64,000 nt of DNA, taken from the NCBI GenBank assembly GCA_022822005.1, contig JAJECO010000062.1, positions 1 through 64,000 of the forward strand, in the 5' to 3' direction. This document shows, piece after piece, positions 1 through 7,698 of this stretch. The stretch's first letter is position 1. The number at the start of each line of letters is the position of its first letter. The position numbers and the translations under genes are program-made. Origin of the DNA: Candidatus Poribacteria bacterium. Its GTDB lineage: Bacteria > Poribacteria > WGA-4E > PCPOR2b. The notes beneath the pieces were generated by a model. It was not told the origin of the DNA and searched no databases. It saw only the letters and a program-made list of their open reading frames with translations.

Positions 1-140
1 CCCGTTTTGTTTGAAAAGTCGGAGTCGGGAAGTCGCTCATAGAGCGACGTGTCGGGATTGGGAAATCCCTCCCCGATAAATCCCCGATGAATCGGGACAG
101 GCGGGATGCAGGCACCTACAGAAAAACTAAATGACCCTAC
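1..140. repeat. Family E inverted-repeat element, copy E1 (cut by window edge)
   Basis: Bases 1-59 match 1195-1253 with a single mismatch, so the same unit lies on both sides of the J-domain gene. The right end (AACTAAATGACCCTAC, 125-140) matches the right ends of the copies at 1167-1317, 20635-20783 and 52554-52721. It contains the palindrome TCCCGATNNATCGGGA at about 83-97. There is no coding potential. It is probably a non-autonomous mobile element (inference). Confidence 0.6.
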
Positions 141-158
141 TTTCAGTTAAAGTTTCAC

Positions 159-188
159 TTGACAAAACAAAGCTGCCTGTGGGATTAT
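159..188 (+). promoter_or_regulatory. Putative sigma70-type promoter of the J-domain gene
   Basis: TTGACA (159-164) is followed after 18 bp by GATTAT (183-188), a 4/6 match to TATAAT. It begins 19 bp after the end of repeat E1 and lies 45 bp upstream of the start codon. Confidence 0.5.
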
Positions 189-232
189 AGAGTGCTGTTA
201 TACTTACTATCAATTGTACACCACCAAACCAG

Positions 233-1048
233 ATGCAAATTCCAGATTACTACCACACATTAGAAATAGATCGCCGCGCAACAGCAGAGGATATTAAACA
301 GGCTTATCGCAAGCAGGTGAAGCGGCACCACCCGGATAAAAACCCGGGAAAGGAGAAGTATGCCGAGCGCATGTTTCGCCGCATCTGTATCGCCTACGAG
401 ATCCTTAGCGATCCCCAACGGAAATTGAAGTATGACCTCACACTCCAGTCGGTAGATATAGAACACGCATGGCAGCCGCGGCCTTTTGAAGGTTTGCGAA
501 AGTCGAATCAAACTCGGCATAAATACCAACTGATGTTTCAGGAGTTACTGAACGAAAACATAAAAGCGGGCATTGAAATTTACGAGCAGTTGCAGCGCGA
601 GAAGAGAAAGGGCTGCATTGACGACTTTTTAGGCTATGCAGACAGCCGCGACTGTGAATTTCTCATTGCAGAAGCCTACCAGACACTTGGGGATTATCGA
701 ACAGCTATGGGACTTTATGAATCGTTAATCGAGTCTGAAAGGCAGCGACCATGTTTTCACCACTTCATCGATGAAATCAAGGAGCGATTGAAGCGGGTCT
801 ACTTCTACGTCCTCACAAATCCTCAGAACCTTGAAGACATCCCGACCGATTTGGAAAAGATTCGTACCTTGAACCTATCGAAACGCGAGACGGCATGGAT
901 CTATAAAAGGCTATCCGAGTGCTACATTGATATTAACCAGATTAACCGAGCGAAAGAGATGTTAAGCATGGCGTTTGAAGTCTACCCAAGTATGGCAGGT
1001 GCAAAAAAGATCTGCCAGCAGCTGAACATGGAGCACCTGCTATTGTAG
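233..1048 (+). CDS. J-domain (DnaJ-like) protein with helical repeat C-terminus
   Basis: A 271-residue protein with an N-terminal J domain (about residues 4-70) carrying the HPD motif (in HHPDKN) that stimulates the Hsp70 ATPase. The glycine/phenylalanine and zinc-finger regions of true DnaJ are absent, so this is a class III J-protein. Residues 100-271 are alpha-helical and look like degenerate TPR units, which might select a client. No good ribosome site is visible before the ATG. The gene stands alone, flanked on both sides by copies of repeat family E. It would act in the cytoplasm as a co-chaperone; the client is unknown. Confidence 0.8.
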   Translation: MQIPDYYHTLEIDRRATAEDIKQAYRKQVKRHHPDKNPGKEKYAERMFRRICIAYEILSDPQRKLKYDLTLQSVDIEHAWQPRPFEGLRKSNQTRHKYQLMFQELLNENIKAGIEIYEQLQREKRKGCIDDFLGYADSRDCEFLIAEAYQTLGDYRTAMGLYESLIESERQRPCFHHFIDEIKERLKRVYFYVLTNPQNLEDIPTDLEKIRTLNLSKRETAWIYKRLSECYIDINQINRAKEMLSMAFEVYPSMAGAKKICQQLNMEHLLL

Positions 1049-1483
1049 GGCATCAAACAGTAGTAAGCGGATCTCAATAGCCACTTCGGTGAATCACCTT
1101 ATCAGAAGCTGTGGATAGTATAGTATCACAAAACGCCTGTATTTTTCTATTTATAGTGCACTCGGTCTAGGGCTACTCAGTTTTAGGCTTTTTACCCGTT
1201 TTGTTTGAAAAGTCGGAGTCGGAAAGTCGCTCATAGAGCGACGTGTCGGGATTTAGGGGGTTGGCTGTGCAGTGGGGATGTCTGAGTAATTGTAAAATCT
1301 ACCATAAATGACCCTAGCACTCGGTTAATGGTCCCCTGAAAGAAAAAAAATTGGTTTAAATAGGTATGCCGTTCAGGTTCGATTCAAGGCTCAACATCTA
1401 AGTTTCTGTCACGCCTCCAGCCATCTGTTTGTACCGTCCTCCCGATTCATCGGGAATGCAATCGGGAATTTTATGTTTCTGCT
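1049..1483. other. Gene-free interval holding repeat E2
   Basis: No plausible gene is seen. It contains the inverted-repeat element E2 (1167-1317) and one TCCCGATNNATCGGGA-type palindrome at 1440-1455 close to the next start codon. The rest shows nothing recognisable. Confidence 0.6.
1167..1317. repeat. Family E inverted-repeat element, copy E2
   Basis: A 151-bp unit starting CTAGGGCTACTCAGTTTT and ending AAATGACCCTAG, so the ends are inverted repeats. Its left part duplicates bases 1-59 of the window. Its right part (about 1254-1307) resembles the repeat at 34955-35023, so the element is a mosaic. It is non-coding. Confidence 0.6.
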
Positions 1484-2752
1484 ATGCTCCAACAAATAAA
1501 GCCAACCCTAAAAGTCAGAGGAAATCTGGTTGTCGGACAAGCTGGAAACCTATCGGCAGTGTTCAATGCCTGTCTCCACGGAATAATCCAAGAGGCGAAG
1601 CAACACCCTGACATCCAAAATATCTATGGTATGATGGGTGGCGTGGAGGGATTGCTGAAGGGTGACCTGATTGACTTGGGACAGCAGAACCCGGCGATCC
1701 TCCAAAACCTGAAAAACGCTTCTTCCCCCGTACTCTCTTCCACATACGATACCCTTGCGGCCGAGGATTACCATCGTGCTCTGGAAATCTGCAAAAAATA
1801 TAGGATCCGTTTTGTTATCTACATGGGCGATAAAGGGGCGATGTTTACAGCAAACCAACTTGCAGAAGTTGCTGAAGCCGAAGGTTACTCGCTCTGTTGT
1901 ATAGGGATTCCGCATTCTGTGGAGAATACGCTCGGTTTCACAGATCACTGTTTTGGCTACGGCACCGCTGCACGGGCAAACGCTATTGTGATACGAAATG
2001 TCGGACATGATGCTAAAGCAATAGGGACCGCAGCAGATGTAAAAATCATTGAGATGGTGGGACGCAATTCAGGTTGGCTTGCTGCAGCGGCTGCCTTGGC
2101 GAAAGATTCTGATGATAGCCCGCCACATCTGATCTATCTCCCAGAAAGCGGATTAGATCCGGCGCAATTCCTCGCCGATGTGGAGACGGTGTACCGGCGG
2201 TTAGGCTATTGTCTGGTCGTTGTCAGTGAGGGGGTGAAAGATAAGGAGGGATGTACGCTTCCGCCGAGTGGGAGTATAGGGGAATATTTGTGTGACCTTC
2301 TCGCTGAGAAACTCAAACTCAAAGCAAGCTGGAATAGACTTGAAGACCTCTCTCGATTCGGAGTGCAGTCCGCTTCAGTGGTTGATTCAGGCGAAGCATT
2401 GATGGCGGGCGAAGCGGCTGTTCGCCGTGCTGTCGATGGAATGAACGGCTTTATGATTACCATTGCTCGGCACTTGGATCCCAACAAGCCCTATAGCTCT
2501 TTAATCGGCATGGTGCGTCTCAGACTTGGGGCGCATTCTGGGAAAGAGGTCCCAGAGGCTTTCATCAATGAAGCGGGTAACTTTATCACCGAGGCGTTTG
2601 AAAAGTATGCGGTGCCGTTGATAGGTGGAAGGCTGCCGGCTACCTTAGAACCGGATCCCATCGGGGAAGAGGTGCGGTTGGAGCCAATTCCTGTCCCGAT
2701 ACATCGGGGCGAATCAGAAAAGGATGCTTCTTACAATGAGCATGTTTCGTGA
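1484..2752 (+). CDS. Phosphofructokinase-family protein with degenerate active site
   Basis: A 422-residue protein that aligns along its length with the PPi/ATP-dependent phosphofructokinase family: GQ-x-G near residue 18, a YGM-x-GGVEGLL segment at 49-58, and EMVGRNSGW at 190-198, which matches the conserved E-x-MGR-x-AGW. The catalytic signatures are altered. The GGPT loop reads GNLS (21-24), the usual GG-D/N-D/G-S motif reads GDKGA (115-119), and PKTIDND reads PHSVENT (143-149), so the catalytic Asp is Glu and the second Asp is Thr. It may be a pseudoenzyme or act on another substrate. The C-terminal tail contains a palindromic repeat encoding VPIHR. The ribosome site is weak. The next gene overlaps its end. 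Confidence 0.75.
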   Translation: MLQQIKPTLKVRGNLVVGQAGNLSAVFNACLHGIIQEAKQHPDIQNIYGMMGGVEGLLKGDLIDLGQQNPAILQNLKNASSPVLSSTYDTLAAEDYHRALEICKKYRIRFVIYMGDKGAMFTANQLAEVAEAEGYSLCCIGIPHSVENTLGFTDHCFGYGTAARANAIVIRNVGHDAKAIGTAADVKIIEMVGRNSGWLAAAAALAKDSDDSPPHLIYLPESGLDPAQFLADVETVYRRLGYCLVVVSEGVKDKEGCTLPPSGSIGEYLCDLLAEKLKLKASWNRLEDLSRFGVQSASVVDSGEALMAGEAAVRRAVDGMNGFMITIARHLDPNKPYSSLIGMVRLRLGAHSGKEVPEAFINEAGNFITEAFEKYAVPLIGGRLPATLEPDPIGEEVRLEPIPVPIHRGESEKDASYNEHVS

Positions 2753-3314
2753 ACATTGGATCGGCGGGCTGGTTACCTACAGCTTTTTTTTTGCGATTTC
2801 ACTTGGGGTAGCCCTTGCCGGTGTGTTCATTTTTCAACAACCAACCGACTGGAATCCAACGGTTTCCCTTGAGCCGCTGAAGATCGCTGCGTGCTTTGTT
2901 ATCGCTGTCCTTTCAGGGTTGTGGCCCGATGTGGATACCAAGAGTAAAAGTCAACAGATTTTCTATCGACTCTTCCTCATCTCTAACGTTATATTGATTT
3001 ATAAGGGGTATTACGCCACATCGGCATTTTTCGGCTTATTCGCTATGTTTCCTCTCATCGGTAACCATCGGGGTTGGACGCATTCAAAACTGACGATGCT
3101 ACTATTGCCCGTGGTTTTCCTGATCGTGCCGATTTATTTTCAGCGCGATCAATTGGACCGACATGAGTTGTTGGCAGCACAGAATCTGGTTCTGCTCAAA
3201 GCCGGCTTGCCTTTCTACACGGCGAGCTTAATCGGGTATGCGACGCACTTGCATTTGGACGGTATTCTATTACGGTCTCGCAAGGCGCAAAGGCGTCAGG
3301 CGAGGGCGGGTTAA
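2724..3314 (+). CDS. YdjM-like membrane-bound metal-dependent hydrolase (DUF457)
   Basis: About 196 residues with 4-5 hydrophobic segments. It carries the family's metal-binding signatures: D-x-D in WPDVDTKS near residue 72 and HRGWTHS near residue 115. In this family (YdjM of E. coli) they form a presumed zinc hydrolase site in the inner membrane; the substrate is unknown. The reading frame overlaps the end of the PFK-like gene, suggesting translational coupling. ATG codons at 2724, 2736 and 2742 are all possible. The AAAAGG at 2716-2721 is too close to 2724 and better fits 2736. Confidence 0.75.
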   Translation: MLLTMSMFREHWIGGLVTYSFFFAISLGVALAGVFIFQQPTDWNPTVSLEPLKIAACFVIAVLSGLWPDVDTKSKSQQIFYRLFLISNVILIYKGYYATSAFFGLFAMFPLIGNHRGWTHSKLTMLLLPVVFLIVPIYFQRDQLDRHELLAAQNLVLLKAGLPFYTASLIGYATHLHLDGILLRSRKAQRRQARAG

Positions 3315-3725
3315 AGCAATCCATTTTTCCTCGTTTTGTTATTCTCTGGTAGCACCTGTATTGAGATCCCGCGATAGAAATTTCACGCGGATGCCATGAT
3401 TATGTAACATTTTTCCGGCATACTTACTCATTGGTCAAGGATAGGTAATTTTCAATACAACTCAGGACTTACGCACTTCAGTTCTAACAGCAAATAGGGA
3501 CGCAGATTTCGCTGATTGAAGTTTATCCCGATACATCGGGGCAGATAAAAAGAGAAAAAACGAAAAAAAATCTGTGTTCAGCCGCATCTATTAGCATTAT
3601 TTGAATTTTTACATTCTGATGGGATTGACTTCATCTAGTGCTTGCGGCGATAAATCGCCGAACTACAGGTATTTGAGTGTTCAACTGCATAAGTCCTAAG
3701 AATTGATACAGAAGGAGAAGGATTG
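3315..3725. other. Gene-free interval holding repeat M-A
   Basis: No gene is seen. The second half is the inverted-repeat element at 3464-3697, which ends 28 bp before the next start codon. The first half holds nothing recognisable. Confidence 0.6.
3464..3697. repeat. Family M MITE-like element, copy A (234 bp)
   Basis: Bounded by AGGACTTACGCA (3464-3475) and its near-perfect inverse TGCATAAGTCCT (3686-3697). The same ends bound the elements at 14653-14752, 16044-16288 and 17636-17735. The interior is non-coding and contains a TCCCGATNNATCGGGA-type palindrome at 3526-3541. Confidence 0.7.
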
Positions 3726-5468
3726 ATGGATTGCAATCAGATTTTGAGAGTTTTTGTTGTGCTGCTCGTATGTCTTGCAATTACGAGTAGTGCTGCGGCG
3801 CAAGCCCCGGATTTCCCGGACCGGATGCCAATTGTCGAACGACCGTTTTCAGACGATCCGGACAAATTCAGCTTCGCAATTATTGGTGATAAAACAGGTG
3901 GAGGGCTCGATAAGTGGCACGTGTTTGACCGCGCAATCAGCGAAATTAACTCGCTGCAACCGGACTTTGCGATTATGGTTGGCGACCTGATACAAGGAGT
4001 AACGACCGACCGAGAACAACTTGACGCAGAATGGGCGGAGTTTTGGCAACATGAATCCCCTTTGACAGTTCCGTTTCTCTTGTTGCCGGGGAACCACGAC
4101 ATCACCAATCGGGTGATGTATGACTATTGGGTTGAGCATATCGGACGGACCTATTCGGCTTTTACCTATAAAGATTGCCTGTTTATCATACTCAACACGG
4201 AGGAGAGACACGGGTTGCCTCTAGACGTGGAAAACTGGTTTGGAGAGGCACAGATTCGCTATGCAGCGGAAGCATTAGAACGGCACTCGGACGTGCGGCA
4301 CACTTTTGTGCTGTTGCACAAACCCGCATGGTTGCATGAAGAATCCGGTTGGAGTCAGATCGAGGAAATGCTTGGGAACCGAGCATACACGGTTTTCGCG
4401 GGACACTATCACAACCTGACCCTGCACACGCGCAATGATCGCCGATACTTCGTTCTCAGCGCGACGGGTGGCGGGCTGACTCCCCGTGATGTGAAGGAGT
4501 TTGGCGCATTTGACCATTATAGCATCGTGACAGTGGACGGTGACGATGTTACCGTTGCGATTATCGAACCGGGGAGTATCCATCCGGCAGACATCTCGAC
4601 TACCGCGTTCAAAGAGAAGTTTGGAGATTTGGTCACTTTTCAGCCGGATTTTGAGGTTGACAGAGCGCAGCCCGTTACCAGTGGAAAGCTGGAAATAGAG
4701 TTAAAAAACAGGTTTGAGAAACTGGTAAAGGTTGAAATTGCGTTTGATCCAAGCGATAATTGGCAGATAACCCCAAATCAGCTTACTTTTGAGGTGAAAC
4801 CGGGGCAGGAGACACAGAGCGTAGTGACGTTTTTAGGTGCGTCTGATGCGCTGCTGCCTTTGCCGACGTACCACTACTCCATCCTGTATGGTGGGGAACA
4901 GTTGTATACCCGGAGTGAGAAGGTTAAGTATGTCGATGAGGTAGATCTGCACGCGCTTAAAGACTGGCAGATTCTCGGTCCCTTTGACCTCGGTATCACA
5001 GAGCGACCGACCGACTCACAAACTGCACCGGCGCAGTTTATAGCTGAAAAGCTGCCGGAGGCGGGTTCAAGTGATAAAATCTATTCGGGCAAGAGTGGGC
5101 AACTTCAGTGGCAGGAGCACCGCGCTGATAGTGAAGTTATCAACTTAAATAAGGTGTTAGGAGATCCGGATTGGGCAGTCGCTTATGCGGTAGCCCACAT
5201 CAAGAGTCCTGATGACCGGACGGTTTTCGCTCAAATTCGATGGGGGAGTGAGTTGGGGCGCCTCTTTGTCAATGGCGTTGAAATTCAGAAGGCGTCTGTG
5301 CCGGAAGCGGATCTGTTTTTCAGTTGGGCTTACGTTGAGCTGCCGTTGAAGGCGGGTTGGAACAGTGTCACAGTCAAATCCGCGGATTACACGGGCGGAT
5401 GGCACTATCGGATGTGGGTTGAAAACCGGATGGATGCGCTTACCTTTTCCCATCAGATGCCGCCCTAA
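3726..5468 (+). CDS. Secreted calcineurin-like metallophosphoesterase
   Basis: A 580-residue protein with a clear N-terminal signal peptide (hydrophobic stretch about residues 8-22, AAA-QA cleavage region). The metallophosphoesterase core spans about residues 45-270 with the motif series GD (IIGDKTGG), GDL (MVGDLIQG), GNHD, LLHKP and GHYHN, which bind two metal ions for phosphoester hydrolysis. The first motif has GDKTG instead of the common D-x-H, as in some periplasmic members. Residues 290-580 form beta-rich domains, the last resembling a carbohydrate-binding or jelly-roll module. The ATG at 3726 is chosen over the TTG at 3723 because AAGGAG (3712-3717) is 8 bp away. The substrate is not predictable. 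Confidence 0.8.
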   Translation: MDCNQILRVFVVLLVCLAITSSAAAQAPDFPDRMPIVERPFSDDPDKFSFAIIGDKTGGGLDKWHVFDRAISEINSLQPDFAIMVGDLIQGVTTDREQLDAEWAEFWQHESPLTVPFLLLPGNHDITNRVMYDYWVEHIGRTYSAFTYKDCLFIILNTEERHGLPLDVENWFGEAQIRYAAEALERHSDVRHTFVLLHKPAWLHEESGWSQIEEMLGNRAYTVFAGHYHNLTLHTRNDRRYFVLSATGGGLTPRDVKEFGAFDHYSIVTVDGDDVTVAIIEPGSIHPADISTTAFKEKFGDLVTFQPDFEVDRAQPVTSGKLEIELKNRFEKLVKVEIAFDPSDNWQITPNQLTFEVKPGQETQSVVTFLGASDALLPLPTYHYSILYGGEQLYTRSEKVKYVDEVDLHALKDWQILGPFDLGITERPTDSQTAPAQFIAEKLPEAGSSDKIYSGKSGQLQWQEHRADSEVINLNKVLGDPDWAVAYAVAHIKSPDDRTVFAQIRWGSELGRLFVNGVEIQKASVPEADLFFSWAYVELPLKAGWNSVTVKSADYTGGWHYRMWVENRMDALTFSHQMPP

Positions 5469-5641
5469 CGTAACACAAGTTGCCGGTTATAGTTCGTAGG
5501 GTAGTAGACACGCACTATCGCCCCCTCCTATGCACAAGGGTTACGGCATACGGAGTATGCCTACTACTATGTAGCTACTAGCATCTACGGTTTATGTCGC
5601 ACGATCTCTTCATATGAACCAATACAACGAGGATGTTAATC

Positions 5642-6439
5642 ATGTCAAATTACTTAGAACCAGCACATCATAAAGACTGGCAAAATAACAACTATCTGAA
5701 GATTTCCGGCTTCTTCTCAGACGAAGAAATAACGGCATTGCAAGAGTGGGTCAAAGACATTGAGGGACGGGAACCGACCCATGACAAGTGGCTGCACCAT
5801 TTTGAAGCTACTCCAAAGGGGACGCGGCTTTCCCGCTCAGAAAATTTCGTGCCGTACCACGCAGGTTTGGAAGAGTTGTTGACGGGCGGAAAGGTGTTGA
5901 AGGTTGTCTCGGAATTGATGGACGAGCCGGCTGTCCTGTATAAAGAGAAAATCAATTACAAGTATCCCGGCGGGGGAGGTTACGCCCCACATCAGGACGC
6001 GCCTGCTTACGAATTTGTTTCCTTTCATATCACCTGTTTAATTTCAGTCGATCCAGCGACACCGGAGAGCGGCTGCCTCTCTTTTTCACCGGGGCAATAC
6101 GAGAAAGGTTTTATCGCGCTCGACGAGAAGGGGTGTATTGCGGAGGAGGTTGCTTCGGAGATGGAATGGGTCGAGGTGCCGACAGAGCCAGGGGACATCC
6201 TGTTGTTCGGATCTTATATCCCGCATAAGAGCGGCACAAACCGCTCTAATCAGCCGCGACGCATCATTTATGTGACTTACAATGCCCTCTCCGAAGGAGA
6301 TTGGCGTGAGCAGTACTATGAGGATAAACGACAGACCTTTTTGGACTACCAAAAAGATAGTTCAACACAAGCAAGCCAGATCAGTAAAATTGGACATTTT
6401 CGAGGAAGGACGGTGCTGAACCATGAACAGTCGGATTGA
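5642..6439 (+). CDS. phnY: PhnY-like 2-oxoglutarate/Fe(II) dioxygenase (PhyH fold)
   Basis: About 265 residues of the phytanoyl-CoA dioxygenase fold with the iron facial triad: H-x-D in PHQDAP near residue 119 and the distal His in IPHKSG near residue 195, followed by an arginine region for 2-oxoglutarate. The gene directly downstream, overlapping by 17 bp, is a PhnZ-type HD-domain oxygenase. In known PhnY/PhnZ pathways PhnY hydroxylates 2-aminoethylphosphonate at C1 and PhnZ then cleaves the C-P bond. That role is inferred here from the pairing. The start at 5642 is preferred over 5633 because CGAGG (5628-5632) lies 9 bp upstream. Confidence 0.7.
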   Translation: MSNYLEPAHHKDWQNNNYLKISGFFSDEEITALQEWVKDIEGREPTHDKWLHHFEATPKGTRLSRSENFVPYHAGLEELLTGGKVLKVVSELMDEPAVLYKEKINYKYPGGGGYAPHQDAPAYEFVSFHITCLISVDPATPESGCLSFSPGQYEKGFIALDEKGCIAEEVASEMEWVEVPTEPGDILLFGSYIPHKSGTNRSNQPRRIIYVTYNALSEGDWREQYYEDKRQTFLDYQKDSSTQASQISKIGHFRGRTVLNHEQSD

Positions 6440-7019
6440 TCAAACGCTCGCGGAACAGATGATCGGTATGACAGCAGCGGAGAAGGTTACGACCCTATTT
6501 GATTATATGGAACGCAAGGGACAGTCGTTTTACGATGAATCGGTAACACAACTGGAACACGCGTGTCAATGTGCGAATCAGGCGCGGCTACACGACGCAA
6601 GCACGACACAGATCGCGGGCGCTCTGTTACATGATATCGGACATTTTCTGTTAGACGAGCACAATGCAGAGAACGATTTTTTGGAGGAAGATCAGAATCA
6701 TGAGGAGGTCGGTGCAGACTATATGGAGCCGTTCTTCGTAGAAGCGGTCATAACCCCAATCCGATTGCATGTGCCAGCGAAACGGTATCTGTGCACAACT
6801 GATGCATCGTACTACGACGACTTATCTGAGGCGTCGAAAAGGAGTTTTCAGGTTCAGGGCGGGGTTCTGTCGGATGACGAACGGGCAGCGTTTGAACGCA
6901 TCCCGCATTATCAGGATGCGCTGCAGCTGCGACGGTGGGATGACCTTGCCAAGGTGAGGGGCTTAGAGACACCGGCGATTGACACTTACCGTGAGATTGT
7001 GCAGGCATGCCTGAAATAG
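6423..7019 (+). CDS. phnZ: PhnZ-like HD-domain mixed-valent diiron oxygenase
   Basis: A 198-residue HD-fold protein. Candidate diiron ligands fall at H46, H70-D71 (LLHDIGH), H93 (NHEE), H116 (RLHVPAKRYLC) and D173 (RRWDD), an order and spacing close to PhnZ (H34, H58, D59, H80, H104, D161). K120 matches PhnZ K108, which contacts the phosphonate. Y37 and E39 lie where PhnZ has its lid Tyr/Glu. PhnZ splits 1-hydroxy-2-aminoethylphosphonate to glycine and phosphate using O2. Overlap with the upstream dioxygenase gene supports a two-step phosphonate scavenging unit. The exact phosphonate is not certain, since TmpB-type relatives use methylated substrates. Confidence 0.75.
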   Translation: MNSRIDQTLAEQMIGMTAAEKVTTLFDYMERKGQSFYDESVTQLEHACQCANQARLHDASTTQIAGALLHDIGHFLLDEHNAENDFLEEDQNHEEVGADYMEPFFVEAVITPIRLHVPAKRYLCTTDASYYDDLSEASKRSFQVQGGVLSDDERAAFERIPHYQDALQLRRWDDLAKVRGLETPAIDTYREIVQACLK

Positions 7020-7075
7020 CCTAAGCTGCTATTTATCAACCCCGCTCGGCTCCGACTTCGCCAAGAGTCTGAGAC

Positions 7076-7158
7076 CCCGATAAATCGGGATTCAGAGCAA
7101 CTTGGATAGACATATCCAAGCCAACCGTATATGTGCAGTGGATTTGTCAATCCACTGC
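7076..7158. repeat. Palindrome plus two-hairpin repeat (family R), copy 1
   Basis: Contains a TCCCGATNNATCGGGA-type palindrome (7076-7090), the hairpin CTTGGATAGACATATCCAAG (7101-7120), and a second hairpin with a 10-bp stem GCAGTGGATT (7135-7158). Both hairpins recur, in inverted order, at 17820-17879, and diverged at about 36015-36073. Confidence 0.6.
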
Positions 7159-7263
7159 GAGCGGTGACTGACTCAATTCAGCTCACAGTTATCCGTGTGA
7201 CCTTCCTATAAGTGGCAGCTTGCATTAAAATAGTGCAGAAATTTCAAGTGCGTTAATTATCCC

Positions 7264-7292
7264 TTGACAAAATGAGGATTATCGTCTAAAAT
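7264..7292 (+). promoter_or_regulatory. Strong sigma70-type promoter for the tRNA cluster
   Basis: TTGACA (7264-7269), a 17-bp spacer and TAAAAT (7287-7292). The expected transcription start is a few bases before the first tRNA at 7305. Confidence 0.75.
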
Positions 7293-7304
7293 ATATGCCT
7301 TGTC

Positions 7305-7383
7305 GGACCCGTAGTGTAGCCTGGCTTAACACATCTGCCTGTCACGCAGAAGATCGCGAGTTCAAATCTCGTCGGGTCCGCCA
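7305..7383 (+). tRNA. tRNA-Asp (GTC), first copy
   Basis: A cloverleaf with acceptor stem GGACCCG/CGGGTCC, anticodon loop CTGTCAC (anticodon GTC), T-arm GCGAGTTCAAATCTCGT and an encoded CCA tail. The copy at 7547-7625 is identical. Confidence 0.93.
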
Positions 7384-7408
7384 CCTATTTATCTGTTTCG
7401 TTTAATAT

Positions 7409-7482
7409 GGGCGGGTAGCTCAGTTGGCTAGAGCGACGGCCTTACAAGCCGTAGGTCACAGGTTCAAGTCCTGTTCCGCCTA
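7409..7482 (+). tRNA. tRNA-Val (TAC)
   Basis: A cloverleaf with acceptor GGGCGGG paired to TCCGCCT (two G-U wobbles), anticodon loop CTTACAA giving TAC, and T-loop TTCAAGT. No CCA is encoded, unlike the flanking tRNA-Asp genes. It is co-transcribed from the promoter at 7264. Confidence 0.9.
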
Positions 7483-7546
7483 TGCCGATTTATTCCCGAT
7501 TGATCGGGATGAAACATCGGGACCATAACTAAAAATACCCCTTGTC

Positions 7547-7625
7547 GGACCCGTAGTGTAGCCTGGCTTAACACATCTGCCTGTCACGCAGAAGATCGCG
7601 AGTTCAAATCTCGTCGGGTCCGCCA
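7547..7625 (+). tRNA. tRNA-Asp (GTC), second identical copy
   Basis: The same 79 bases as 7305-7383, including the CCA tail and a few flanking bases on each side. This is a recent local duplication around the tRNA-Val gene. A terminator hairpin follows directly. Confidence 0.93.
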
Positions 7626-7631
7626 CTTATT

Positions 7632-7668
7632 AAAGCCACAGGTTGTTTCCAATAGCCTGTGGCTTTTT
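7632..7668 (+). terminator. Rho-independent terminator of the tRNA cluster
   Basis: The inverted repeat AAAGCCACAGG / CCTGTGGCTTT encloses a 12-base loop and ends in a T run. It lies 6 bp after the last tRNA and before serS. Confidence 0.85.
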
Positions 7669-7698
7669 CATATCTATAGATCGAAGGAGGACGTTCTT

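Noticed and set aside
1429-1611. 60-codon frame overlapping the PFK-like gene start
   Set aside because: It runs in another frame across the palindrome and the conserved PFK N-terminus; no motif.
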